64,000 nt of DNA from contig NZ_BAABDF010000003.1 in the NCBI RefSeq assembly GCF_039539485.1, forward strand, positions 124,001 through 188,000, given 5' to 3'. The notes under the pieces are model-generated. The model saw nothing but the letters and a program-made list of their open reading frames with translations, was not told the origin of the DNA and made no database searches. This DNA comes from Celeribacter arenosi (lineage in GTDB: Bacteria > Pseudomonadota > Alphaproteobacteria > Rhodobacterales > Rhodobacteraceae). Position numbers and translations under genes: made by a program. Each line of letters opens with the position of its first letter. Within the stretch, counting starts at the first letter, position 1. This document shows positions 1 through 8,199 of this stretch, piece after piece.

Positions 1-232
1 CCATCGCCTTTCGATGAAGATCGATTATTGCGAACTTTGATCGATCTGGCCATTCGAGATTTCCGCAGCTGCATCGCAACGCAGGTATTCCCTCAATGTC
101 AAACTGAACACCTGTTATGCGCTCCTGCAAGTGTACGAAGTCGAGGTGCATCAGTCTTTCACAACGGCCACAATAGAGCCGTTGAGGCCGGTCAACGCTA
201 CCGAAGTAGTCCTGAATAGATTTTTCGGTCAT
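1..232 (-). CDS. Zinc-ribbon protein, partial (runs off left edge)
   Basis: I do not recognise the family with certainty. Reading the minus strand from an ATG at 230-232 gives 77 codons with no stop, and the frame leaves the window, so the gene is truncated at its C-terminus. It starts 20 bp after the stop of the 1265-residue gene and on the same strand, so the two probably form an operon. The protein has a CGRC pair at residues 21-24 and a CSC pair at residues 54-56, followed by GNLEWPD. Two cysteine knuckles separated by about 30 residues, with GIPALRC before the second, resemble YgiT/MqsA-type zinc fingers. That likeness is a family impression only. A weak GTGAG lies upstream of the ATG. 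Confidence 0.55.
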   Translation of the reverse strand, partial: MTEKSIQDYFGSVDRPQRLYCGRCERLMHLDFVHLQERITGVQFDIEGIPALRCSCGNLEWPDRSKFAIIDLHRKAM

Positions 233-252
233 ACATTTACTCACTATGCACC

Positions 253-3200
253 TTAGGGTTTCAAAGTCAGGGTATCTATCTCATCGAAAAGCAACATGTT
301 TGCCTTGCTGCGTATTCCCTCCTTAGCGTAACCCATGGGGACCTGACCGCTAAACACGAGGCAATCCTCCAAAATAGGATCGGATATCCCCGTAAATTTC
401 CTTAGTTGATCTAGGTTTGCGCGCAGGGCGGATGCTCGGTTGAGATGCTTGAGCAAGAGGTCTGGTTTGCCTTTCGCGTCCAATTCACCCCGAAAACTTG
501 ACAACTGTTCGGCAATTTCTCCAGCCGTCTTTCGGTACATAAGATCCTTGCACTCAATAGCAATTACACGGCGGGTTTGTTCGTCCCACGCAAGAACATC
601 GACATCACCTAGTCTTTTGATGTTGCCGAGCTTTTCATCCTCCGAACGACCCAAAATCTGTGTAAGGCCAACATCTGACTTTGCTGTCCAACCCAATTCA
701 CGGAGCCTTCCAGCCACTTGATCGTTGAAGCTACTTTTATCCTTCACTGAGCCATTCCAACGCAGCATTTCCTTCGTGCGAATTTGAATTTCGCGAAATT
801 CGGCTTCCCAGTACCGAACGAAAGTATACTCACCCCCATCACCGACCATCCCTGGCCAAAGATAGATTTCAGGATCTTCTGCGTCGTCAAGTTGGATTAA
901 AGGTCGCCGAAGGACACTCAGCAAACGACGGAACTTCCAAGGTTGGCGATCCAGATCAGTAAATCCTTCAGGAACGACCCTCCAGTCTGATCTTGGGGGC
1001 AGAGAAAGCTCATGAAGGATTTTATCTAAATGCGGCTCCAGTTCCGGCTTCAGGTCCAGAACCTTCCGCGTAAGCTCCGACTTTCGAACCACAAAACACG
1101 CGTTCTCCTCGGCCAGCCCCACCTCTTCACAAGCAACTAGAAAAGCTCCATGTGCTTCAATAGGGAAGCCAAGCTCGCATTCCCACGCCTTTGAAAATTG
1201 TTCTTTTTCGGCCAAAAACCTCTTGTCCAGCTCGCCAGTCCTCTCCTTAGGTGCCGAGAAGTGATCCCCATAACCTTGAATACTTCGCTCAACTTTGGAT
1301 TTCATGCCAGCTTGACCGAACGGAACGACAATCTCCTCGAAAAAGTCATGGTTTGCGAGCACATCGCCTAGCGCCGCCACGATAAGTGTTGGTTCCATCG
1401 CACCGTAGTGAATTGCGTCAGACCATCCCCCAAATTCAATTATCTCAATCATCATCGCCATGGACTTTGCGAGATCAAACTCACCAAATGCATCGCCTTC
1501 GTCGAGACTGCAAACGCAGTTGGCAACTTCGACTAGAACACGCGATGACTGAAAAACTGCGTTAAGCTTCGACTGGTGCTTGAGTATTTCCTCCAATGCG
1601 CGTCCTTTGTCTTCGTGCAAAGCACTGACAGCAGCGGCGGTTCTTTTCCAAGTCTCTTGGTCGCACATTGCAGCTTCATGGTTAGTGATAAGCCTTTGCA
1701 AAACAGATTTCTTTTCAAACTTTCTTAAGAAATCGATCAGCTTATTTTCAAGGTATTCAACTAGTCGGCGCAGATAGGCCGTACACTCCGCTTTTCCTTG
1801 CAGGGTTCCGCCCAGTTTGCGGTCATGGACCTTCCAACCAAGGAAAAGCTTAAGTGTGCTCGTGTCGGCATCGTTTATGAATACTGGTTTTCGTGGAAGT
1901 TTGTGATGAACAAAATCGCGAAAACTGACCGCTGGGAAGGCATGTGTTTGCCGCACACGATTGTTTGGAACAATCGAGATTATCAGATCCTCAAACTGCT
2001 CTGCGGGCAACGGCTCAGCTGCTAGTTGTGAAACTCCGAGGCAAACTGCCCTCACCCACTCTCTTTCGGCAACATTATCTTCATTGAAGAAAGCATCTTC
2101 AAATCTGCGATTGGCTTTGACAATTACCACCGCTTCGTCGATCCGAGCACTTATTGAAAGAGTTTCCCTCAGCTCATTCTCTGAGAACGGCTTAGGCTGC
2201 TCTGCCAGGCCAGCCATTGCACCATCAAAGGTTGCATTGATTTGCAATCGATTTGGCGGTTTGTGCTGTTCTTCAAGTGCACCAAATGCTTGGGAAATTC
2301 GAGGCAACCATGTAGACAGCATCCTCCACCGTTCGAAAATCGCATCTCTCGGACTACCCTCAACACCACTTACCTGAGTCCACCATTCGGTGCCCCGATC
2401 CTCGAACAGCAAAGCCGGAAGGCTCTCGTTGCTTAGCATGTCTGCATATAGAGAAATGGATCGATCTTCTTCGCTCAACGAGCTGGACGTGCGTCTGACC
2501 AAAGTCCAACTGCCATCAAGCTTGCAGGCGGAATGAACATCGGCCTCTTGTTGCGATTGATGTCGCAATGTGCGCAACGCGTTCTGATCGACCATGATCA
2601 AACCGGCACCTCCATCTCCGAAGGCATCTGGAACCTGATTGTGCGGTACCAAGTGGCCGCCAAGTTGCTCTCGCCACGCAATCAAATTGAGCAGTCCATT
2701 GATGTTGACGAGTTCAATTCCAGCTTCCGAGACCTGCCGTTCAGCATCCTTCAGCCGCCATAGTGAAATCGGCGCAAAGCTATTCTTGTTCGAAAGGACC
2801 TCAAAGTCGTGCACAGAGAGAAAGTCTACGTCCCAGTCTTCAAGTTCTAAGACGCTGACATCATGCATGATGCCTCGTCCGATGCCACAGCCTACTACTA
2901 GGCTTATGCCAGATTTAAAGTCATCGCTTTCTTCGGCTTTCGCTTTGGCCAGCTTAATGTGATCGAGGATTGCAGTGGATGTAGAGGGCTGGTTCTTGTC
3001 CCATCCGCCAAACCCTGTTTCTTCGAAGCCCTGCAGATTGTCCATGAAGAACAGAATGTGAAGCGCTCTACCGTCGTCCACCCAGCGAAACACACTTGCC
3101 ATGAGAGTGTCACCGGCGGGCGTAAATTCTAGCTGAACTCGACCAAATTCCCCGAGAAAAGGTATCAAGTTCAGTCGCTTTGAGTATTCATGAGCTAGAG

Positions 3201-4050
3201 CCTTCAAGAAGGTGTCCAACCCATAGGCTTTGACAACCATCTCGAAAACAAAACGACGAATGCCGCCGCTAACTGCAGTCGGAAGCAGAAGGAAAGTCTT
3301 GCCGTCCTTATGGCATACCGGGCAACGTTCGAGGTCGTTGTGAAGTAGGTTCTGTTTGAGGATTTTTGCTCTTGCTGATGGATCAAATCCAAAGTCGCCA
3401 AAGTCGTCGAGCTTTATACCCAGATCATCAAGATCAGCCGAGCTGAACGTAAGACACTTTCTCAGCTCCGCTATTCGTTCAGCGTCTTGTGGATTGAGCT
3501 TTGCCTGGGGTATCTCGTTTCCCAGCTGGTTTCTGGACAAACCTGCGCGTTTGCAGGCTTCATCTGACAAGGTCAATAGTGCATGGACCGGATCCCTGAT
3601 CACGTCGTAGCTATCGTTCTTAGGAAGACTGTCGACCATCTGCATGATAACCTGCAGGAAGTATCCAGCGCCTTCACTTAGCCCCTCAAGTACGAGGAAA
3701 TTGCCACGCATAGTGCTGATGTTGCTTACGAGCACATCTTCAGCTGGATCTTCTTGTCTTGCGACGATGCCCTTTTCCATGTCCCCATAAAGCCTGCGGA
3801 AATCCTTCTGTTTGAGCCTGTTTTTGTCGCGGCCAAGCGCCAAAGCCAAATTGACCAACGTCTCGATCCGATAGGTCGAACTTTGGAGGTTTTCATTCAG
3901 CAAAAGAGCGGCGAAGGAAAGTGCAGTAGCGAGCGGGTCCGAACCTTCCAAAACGGCAAAGGTACTTTTGTACTGCTTTCTTAAATCTTCAAACGCTCCA
4001 GTGTTTTGGTTCTCTTCAAGTTTTTTGGGCATTGGCGATAAAGGAATCAT
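253..4050 (-). CDS. Large protein of unknown family with C-terminal PD-(D/E)XK nuclease-like motif
   Basis: This 1265-residue protein matches no family I can name. Near the C-terminus a helix (about 1120-1145) is followed by GDVDV with Asp1151 and then IECK with Glu1166 and Lys1168. That is the spacing of a PD-(D/E)XK (Mrr-like) endonuclease core. A single CPVC pair sits at 243-246. No Walker A motif, helicase motif or membrane segment is evident in the remaining about 1100 residues. The start is taken at the first ATG; a second ATG six codons on has no better ribosome site. It is divergent from the DUF2075 gene and precedes a zinc-ribbon gene on the same strand. Size, nuclease motif and location in a tRNA-associated island next to mobilisation genes suggest a restriction or anti-phage effector, which is inference. 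Confidence 0.6.
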   Translation of the reverse strand: MIPLSPMPKKLEENQNTGAFEDLRKQYKSTFAVLEGSDPLATALSFAALLLNENLQSSTYRIETLVNLALALGRDKNRLKQKDFRRLYGDMEKGIVARQEDPAEDVLVSNISTMRGNFLVLEGLSEGAGYFLQVIMQMVDSLPKNDSYDVIRDPVHALLTLSDEACKRAGLSRNQLGNEIPQAKLNPQDAERIAELRKCLTFSSADLDDLGIKLDDFGDFGFDPSARAKILKQNLLHNDLERCPVCHKDGKTFLLLPTAVSGGIRRFVFEMVVKAYGLDTFLKALAHEYSKRLNLIPFLGEFGRVQLEFTPAGDTLMASVFRWVDDGRALHILFFMDNLQGFEETGFGGWDKNQPSTSTAILDHIKLAKAKAEESDDFKSGISLVVGCGIGRGIMHDVSVLELEDWDVDFLSVHDFEVLSNKNSFAPISLWRLKDAERQVSEAGIELVNINGLLNLIAWREQLGGHLVPHNQVPDAFGDGGAGLIMVDQNALRTLRHQSQQEADVHSACKLDGSWTLVRRTSSSLSEEDRSISLYADMLSNESLPALLFEDRGTEWWTQVSGVEGSPRDAIFERWRMLSTWLPRISQAFGALEEQHKPPNRLQINATFDGAMAGLAEQPKPFSENELRETLSISARIDEAVVIVKANRRFEDAFFNEDNVAEREWVRAVCLGVSQLAAEPLPAEQFEDLIISIVPNNRVRQTHAFPAVSFRDFVHHKLPRKPVFINDADTSTLKLFLGWKVHDRKLGGTLQGKAECTAYLRRLVEYLENKLIDFLRKFEKKSVLQRLITNHEAAMCDQETWKRTAAAVSALHEDKGRALEEILKHQSKLNAVFQSSRVLVEVANCVCSLDEGDAFGEFDLAKSMAMMIEIIEFGGWSDAIHYGAMEPTLIVAALGDVLANHDFFEEIVVPFGQAGMKSKVERSIQGYGDHFSAPKERTGELDKRFLAEKEQFSKAWECELGFPIEAHGAFLVACEEVGLAEENACFVVRKSELTRKVLDLKPELEPHLDKILHELSLPPRSDWRVVPEGFTDLDRQPWKFRRLLSVLRRPLIQLDDAEDPEIYLWPGMVGDGGEYTFVRYWEAEFREIQIRTKEMLRWNGSVKDKSSFNDQVAGRLRELGWTAKSDVGLTQILGRSEDEKLGNIKRLGDVDVLAWDEQTRRVIAIECKDLMYRKTAGEIAEQLSSFRGELDAKGKPDLLLKHLNRASALRANLDQLRKFTGISDPILEDCLVFSGQVPMGYAKEGIRSKANMLLFDEIDTLTLKP

Positions 4051-4332
4051 AAAATCTACCGTTGAAATGAAATACCCCCCACAACTAACACATGAGCATC
4101 GTCAGATGTCTAAGAACCAATCCCTTGTTTCCACTAATTTGGATGGCGCACCATCAAGGAATTGTGAACGTCTGCTTTGGGATAGCGTACATTTTCCGTT
4201 GCGCGCTGCAGCGAATGACCGCAATCCGGCACACTCAGCACTCCAACGGTGGCGTTTGCCTGTAACTTGGGTGGACCTTCAGTGACAGGAGGCCCAAGGT
4301 CACCAACAGGGTTTCGACAAGGTTAAGAGAAA
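4051..4332. promoter_or_regulatory. Divergent intergenic region between the two large island genes
   Basis: This 282-bp gap separates two divergent genes and must hold both of their promoters. I see no convincing -35/-10 pair and no gene of good quality. A short inverted repeat, GTGAC then GTCAC with about 11 bases between, lies roughly 40 bp before the rightward gene. The stretch around 4160-4260 has no open frame with a ribosome site. Confidence 0.35.
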
Positions 4333-6306
4333 TTGAGCAAAGCGTATTATCAAGCACCAGTAGGCGACTTCTGCGTTGAAGACGGATCTTCCATTTTGGG
4401 AAAACTCACAACTCATCACCGGCATGAATTGGAACATTTGCAGCGTAATGCATGGATAGACCAAATTCGATACCTTCAGCTTTCACTGGCATCTACTTCT
4501 TCAGGGACGCTCTTTTTTGAATTCATCATACCTCGTATGGGCAAGCGCGCCGATTGCATTCTTGTTACAGAAGGGATCGTCTTTGTCATTGAATTCAAAG
4601 TCGGCTCGTCGGCCTTCGATCGACATGCCATCGAACAGGTGTACGACTACTCGCTGGATCTCAAGAACTTTCACGAAGGAAGCCACGCTGCCACAATTGT
4701 TCCGGTGTTGATTGCTACGAACGCCAATCAGGTTGATTTCGATCTGGAGCTCGGTGCGGATGGGGTAGCTGCTCCGATCTGTATCGGACGGTCTGGCCTC
4801 GGCGACCTTGTCGCTCAAGCTGCGGGGATACCACGTGAGCAATCCGTTTCATCACCCGATTGGGAGGCGTCCGGATACAAACCGACACCGACCATCATCG
4901 AGGCCGCACAGGCTCTTTACAAATCGCACGATGTCACCGAAATTTCCCGTTCAGATGCGAGCGCTAAGAACCTGAGGGCGACCTCTGACCGTATTGCTGA
5001 GATCATCGGAACTTCCAAACGCGACTACAAGAAATCAATTTGCTTCGTAACCGGTGTACCAGGCGCCGGCAAAACGCTTGCGGGGCTGAACATCGCGGCA
5101 AGTCGTGCTGAAAGGCATGAGAACGAAAACGCAGTTTTCCTATCTGGCAACGGTCCTTTGGTCACCGTATTGCGAGAAGCTTTGGCTCGGGACAAGGTTG
5201 AGCAAGGAAAGATTGGCGGTGAAAAGATCTCTAAGAAGGATGCTGAGCGGGAAGTAAGCCTCTTTGTTCAGAACATTCATCACTTCAGAGACCACTATCT
5301 GAGCGATCCGAATGAGCCTTTTGAGCATGTGGTCGTTTTTGATGAAGCCCAACGCGCATGGACAACAGATCAAGCCTCCAAATTCATGCAAGCAAAGCGG
5401 GGGTTGGCCGACTTCGATCAATCTGAGCCAGAATTCTTGATTGGAGTCATGGATCGCCACTCCGAATGGTGCACGATCGTTTGCCTTATCGGTGGTGGCC
5501 AGGAGATCAATACTGGCGAAGCAGGCCTTGGAGAATGGTTGAGAGCGGTCGAGAACCGCTTCTCTGATTGGGAAGTGCATGCGTCAACTCTTCTGGAAGA
5601 TCCGCACTATACGGTTTCTCAGGACGCCGTAGAGCTTCTACGTTCGCCTAAGATCACAAAGCACGAAGATCTCCATTTGTCGGTTTCGATGAGATCCTTT
5701 CGCGCGGAAAAGCTCTCTTCCTTTGTGTCATCTGTATTGGATGGCGATGTATCGTCGGCCTCGTACGCTCTGGCTAGCTTGGGCGACAGATACCCGATAC
5801 TTCTTACGCGTGACCTCGCCTCTGCCAAGAATTGGTTGAACGGCAGGGCGCGTGGTAGTGAACGGACAGGCCTGGTGGCATCTTCAGGCGCCCATCGTTT
5901 GCGCCCCGAAGGCATACACATCAAGTCTGCGATTGATCCCAAAAGCTGGTTCCTGAATGACAGCCAAGACGTGAGATCCTCTTACTACCTGGAAGATGTC
6001 GCAACAGAATTTGACATCCAAGGCCTTGAGCTGGATTGGGCAGGCATGTGCTGGGATGCAGATCTCAGAATGGTGGATGGCTCCTGGCAATTCAATGCAT
6101 TCAAAGGAAGCAAGTGGCAGTCTGTAAAGTCTTCAACGCGGCAGGTGTATTTGCTCAATGCTTACCGGGTTCTTCTGACAAGAGCCCGTCAAGGCATGAT
6201 CATTTTTGTCCCGAATGGCGATGACAAGGATCCAACTCGCCCACCGGCTTTTTATGATCAAACCTATGATTTCTTGCGTGGGTGTGGAATTCCTGAACTC
6301 AAGTAG
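4333..6306 (+). CDS. DUF2075-type P-loop ATPase with N-terminal nuclease-like domain
   Basis: The product has 657 residues. The N-terminal part carries a PD-(D/E)XK-like core: Glu63, Asp74 in KRADC, and EFK at 87-89. The second part is a P-loop ATPase with Walker A GVPGAGKT (241-248) and Walker B/DEAQ-box VVVFDEAQ (333-340). A late motif near residues 615-630 (NAYRVLLTRARQG) is typical of superfamily 1-like DUF2075 proteins. The start is a TTG at 4333; an in-frame ATG appears only much later, inside the nuclease domain, so a downstream start would remove it. Its 3' end overlaps the stop of the convergent mobilisation-operon gene by 8 bp. DUF2075 proteins with nuclease domains occur in defence islands and are often of unknown role. 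A DNA-processing or anti-phage function is inferred. Confidence 0.75.
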   Translation: MSKAYYQAPVGDFCVEDGSSILGKLTTHHRHELEHLQRNAWIDQIRYLQLSLASTSSGTLFFEFIIPRMGKRADCILVTEGIVFVIEFKVGSSAFDRHAIEQVYDYSLDLKNFHEGSHAATIVPVLIATNANQVDFDLELGADGVAAPICIGRSGLGDLVAQAAGIPREQSVSSPDWEASGYKPTPTIIEAAQALYKSHDVTEISRSDASAKNLRATSDRIAEIIGTSKRDYKKSICFVTGVPGAGKTLAGLNIAASRAERHENENAVFLSGNGPLVTVLREALARDKVEQGKIGGEKISKKDAEREVSLFVQNIHHFRDHYLSDPNEPFEHVVVFDEAQRAWTTDQASKFMQAKRGLADFDQSEPEFLIGVMDRHSEWCTIVCLIGGGQEINTGEAGLGEWLRAVENRFSDWEVHASTLLEDPHYTVSQDAVELLRSPKITKHEDLHLSVSMRSFRAEKLSSFVSSVLDGDVSSASYALASLGDRYPILLTRDLASAKNWLNGRARGSERTGLVASSGAHRLRPEGIHIKSAIDPKSWFLNDSQDVRSSYYLEDVATEFDIQGLELDWAGMCWDADLRMVDGSWQFNAFKGSKWQSVKSSTRQVYLLNAYRVLLTRARQGMIIFVPNGDDKDPTRPPAFYDQTYDFLRGCGIPELK

Positions 6307-6601
6307 AATGACAGTCTTTAAGCACGACAAGCACCTGCCCGACCTGCAACTCATTTGCGTTCCAATCTAGCTCACGGATCACATACCGGCCGGCACGGCC
6401 TGTAATGTGGCGGCGGTAGGTTTGACCATCCTGATCAATGAACAGACAGCGTATGTCGCTGTAGTCGCCCCAGACACCTGCGATGGCCATTAGCGGGATG
6501 CCTTCGGGCAACCGGTCGACTTTTTCATAGTCGCGATAGTCGATGCCGTATTCTAAGGCTTGCCGGAAACCGAGCGTAAATTGGGTGTGGTCGAATTGCA
6601 T
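6299..6601 (-). CDS. Small unknown protein at the end of the mobilisation operon
   Basis: I do not recognise this 100-residue protein. It follows the relaxase gene directly and looks like the last gene of the rep-mob operon. The frame opens with a TTG that overlaps the relaxase stop. I prefer the ATG at 6599-6601 because AGAAAGG lies 6 nt before it. The sequence is soluble-looking and mixed alpha/beta, with motifs YRRHITGRAGRYVI and VGQVLVVLKD, and no membrane segment or cysteine cluster. Position suggests an accessory mobilisation, plasmid-maintenance or cargo role; nothing in the sequence decides this. Confidence 0.55.
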   Translation of the reverse strand: MQFDHTQFTLGFRQALEYGIDYRDYEKVDRLPEGIPLMAIAGVWGDYSDIRCLFIDQDGQTYRRHITGRAGRYVIRELDWNANELQVGQVLVVLKDCHST

Positions 6602-6630
6602 GTGGTGCCTTTCTGCGACTTCGAGATTCG

Positions 6631-8199
6631 TCAAAGCGAGTGTCCCGCGCTGCGGTGATTCTCACGGGCATCTAACTCTCGTTCAGCCGCTTCTCGGCGT
6701 CTTTCGCTAGTTTCCAGCTGGTCTCTAATCCCGCCTGAAGCCTCGCGTAATTCTGCTCCTCGCGCAGCAAGTCGGCCAATGTGGTGACGGACGTGAGATG
6801 TGATTTCATCAATAGCGCCACGCAATGCGCCAAGCCATTCACCTCGCTTTCGATCCTGCTGGTCGAGCGTTTCTCCAAGGCGTGCAATTCCTTGGCTGAG
6901 CTCTCGCAGGCCGTCACCAACCGTTCGACGGATGCGAGCAATTCGCGCTCCAAAGCTGTCAGGGGGGTTGTCGGTGGATTGGTCATCTAAGGCTCCTTGA
7001 TCTCGATACAGATGATGGGCGTTCGCGCCATCGTGCAGGTCTTCAGTTCTGTCCGGTTCGGGTCCAGCGTCACCCATGTCTGCCTGGACTGTTCGATCGC
7101 GGTTAGACCCAGTTCCTTCAACTCCGAGCGCGTCATCAAACCCGTCCAAAACCAACTCGCGATCAGAACCGTCACGATCCAGGCCGAGACCATCGCCACG
7201 ATCACCCAAGGGGAGATCGTCAGCCAGCGCCTGATCGTCTCGCTCCGCCTCTCCAACTCGCTCTTGCTGTCGCTGAGAAAGAGCCTGATATCGGTCTCGA
7301 TTGTATGCAGCGCGCTGGTCGCGATGCCGCTGAAATCGCTCCTGAAGATCTCTAGCTGAGATGCCATCAAGGCGGCGTGGTCGCTGCGTACTGTCTCCAG
7401 GTCCGCGTTCAATTTCTCGGCGAGGCGGTTCGGCTTGCCAGTCGTCATGAAAAATCTCTCCTTTCAAACGCCAGCGCTCGCCGGTGTCGGGGTCTTGGGC
7501 GGTGATGTAGTTCTTGCTGGCGCGGGGGATCTCGAAGCCCGCATCGGCCAAAGCGTCGACCATGCTGGCGCGGTCGGTAATGATGCCGACGCTGATCTGA
7601 TCGAGGATCCAATCATGCAGCGCTTCGCGACCTTGCGCGCGGGTCGGCGCTTCAATCGTCGCCCTCACTTCACGGGCGCGTTCTGGGTCCAAAGGGTCTG
7701 CCCAACCGTGCGTTTTGTTCAACAGATCGCGCAGGCTGGAAAAGGCGGTCTCATGTCCTGGCGGCGCGATGTTCAGGGACTTGCCAGCGTTGAGCTCAAG
7801 GCGTGGCGTGCAGAAGTGCAGCTCGACGTTGCCCTCGTGTGTATGGCGCACCCAGAGGCAATCGTATTGATCCCTGTCCAGCCCAGCAAAGGCCAGAGCC
7901 TCAAATAGCTCAATGGCCTCTTGCTGTGCGTCAGGACTGGGATCATCGCTCTCGGCAAAGCTGATGACACCCGCCGTGTAGCTCCACTTGTTGGGGCTTG
8001 CATCGATCAGGTCGCGGGTCTGGCTTGGGTTTCCGTGCAGCACCTCGGGCAGCGGGTCGCGGATCTTGGTTTGCGGTTCATCGCTGTCATCGCGGATCAG
8101 ATTGCGGTTCTCGTCATAGGCCAGAACTTCGCGAGCTGTCAGGTAATCCACGGGAACTGCACCGCCACCAGTGCCGGTGGAGAAGAACAAGATGATCAT
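6631..8199 (-). CDS. mobA: MobA relaxase, MOB-HEN (ColE1/MOBP5) type
   Basis: This relaxase would nick the transfer origin and stay covalently bound to the DNA strand during mobilisation by a conjugative element. The first about 130 residues carry the family signature: GTGGG (9-13) followed by VDYL with Tyr19, the position of the ColE1 MbeA nucleophile. A metal-site motif follows, HTHEGNVELH, with His119, Glu126 and His128 (H-x6-E-x-H). ColE1-type enzymes have H-x6-E-x-N, so the last ligand is changed here. From about residue 250 the chain becomes low-complexity and rich in Arg, Asp and Gly, because this DNA also encodes two other proteins out of frame. The ATG overlaps the mobC stop as ATGA (8196-8199), so translation is probably coupled. 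Confidence 0.88.
   Translation of the reverse strand: MIILFFSTGTGGGAVPVDYLTAREVLAYDENRNLIRDDSDEPQTKIRDPLPEVLHGNPSQTRDLIDASPNKWSYTAGVISFAESDDPSPDAQQEAIELFEALAFAGLDRDQYDCLWVRHTHEGNVELHFCTPRLELNAGKSLNIAPPGHETAFSSLRDLLNKTHGWADPLDPERAREVRATIEAPTRAQGREALHDWILDQISVGIITDRASMVDALADAGFEIPRASKNYITAQDPDTGERWRLKGEIFHDDWQAEPPRREIERGPGDSTQRPRRLDGISARDLQERFQRHRDQRAAYNRDRYQALSQRQQERVGEAERDDQALADDLPLGDRGDGLGLDRDGSDRELVLDGFDDALGVEGTGSNRDRTVQADMGDAGPEPDRTEDLHDGANAHHLYRDQGALDDQSTDNPPDSFGARIARIRRTVGDGLRELSQGIARLGETLDQQDRKRGEWLGALRGAIDEITSHVRHHIGRLAARGAELREASGGIRDQLETSERRREAAERELDARENHRSAGHSL
6672..6986 (-). CDS. Nested mobilisation protein (MbeD-like position), out of frame inside mobA
   Basis: This 104-residue reading frame lies wholly inside the relaxase gene in another frame on the same strand. 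It is supported as real: its ATG (6984-6986) directly follows the TAG of the other nested gene, and a perfect AAGGAG stands 6 nt before it. The product is mostly helical with heptad-like leucines (LERELLASVERL, AKELHALEKR, LADLLREEQN), suggesting a coiled coil. ColE1 plasmids have mbeB and mbeD nested in mbeA in this order, so this is the MbeD-like position. Homology cannot be judged by eye. It probably assists relaxosome function or plasmid aggregation. Confidence 0.72.
   Translation of the reverse strand: MTNPPTTPLTALERELLASVERLVTACESSAKELHALEKRSTSRIESEVNGLAHCVALLMKSHLTSVTTLADLLREEQNYARLQAGLETSWKLAKDAEKRLNES
6987..7448 (-). CDS. Nested mobilisation protein with a membrane segment (MbeB/MobB-like), out of frame inside mobA
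   Basis: This 153-residue frame is entirely inside mobA in a different frame on the same strand. The ATG (7446-7448) is preceded by AAAGGAGAG at 7 nt, one of the best ribosome sites in the island. Residues 1-75 are helical and charged. Residues about 77-101 form one clear hydrophobic segment (SPWVIVAMVSAWIVTVLI), and the C-terminal tail is short and polar. A helical N-terminal region plus one membrane helix, encoded within the relaxase gene, fits the MbeB/MobB role of anchoring the relaxosome at the membrane for the type IV secretion system. Its TAG abuts the ATG of the next nested gene, so the pair is coupled. Confidence 0.75.
   Translation of the reverse strand: MTTGKPNRLAEKLNADLETVRSDHAALMASQLEIFRSDFSGIATSALHTIETDIRLFLSDSKSELERRSETIRRWLTISPWVIVAMVSAWIVTVLIASWFWTGLMTRSELKELGLTAIEQSRQTWVTLDPNRTELKTCTMARTPIICIEIKEP

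Noticed and set aside
28..219. 63-codon plus-strand frame at the left edge
   Set aside because: The minus strand here codes for the zinc-ribbon protein with clear cysteine pairs and correct spacing behind the large gene; the plus frame has no ribosome site.
7435..7908. 157-codon plus-strand frame opposite mobA
   Set aside because: Opposite a relaxase with clear motifs and without a ribosome site, unlike the same-strand nested genes.
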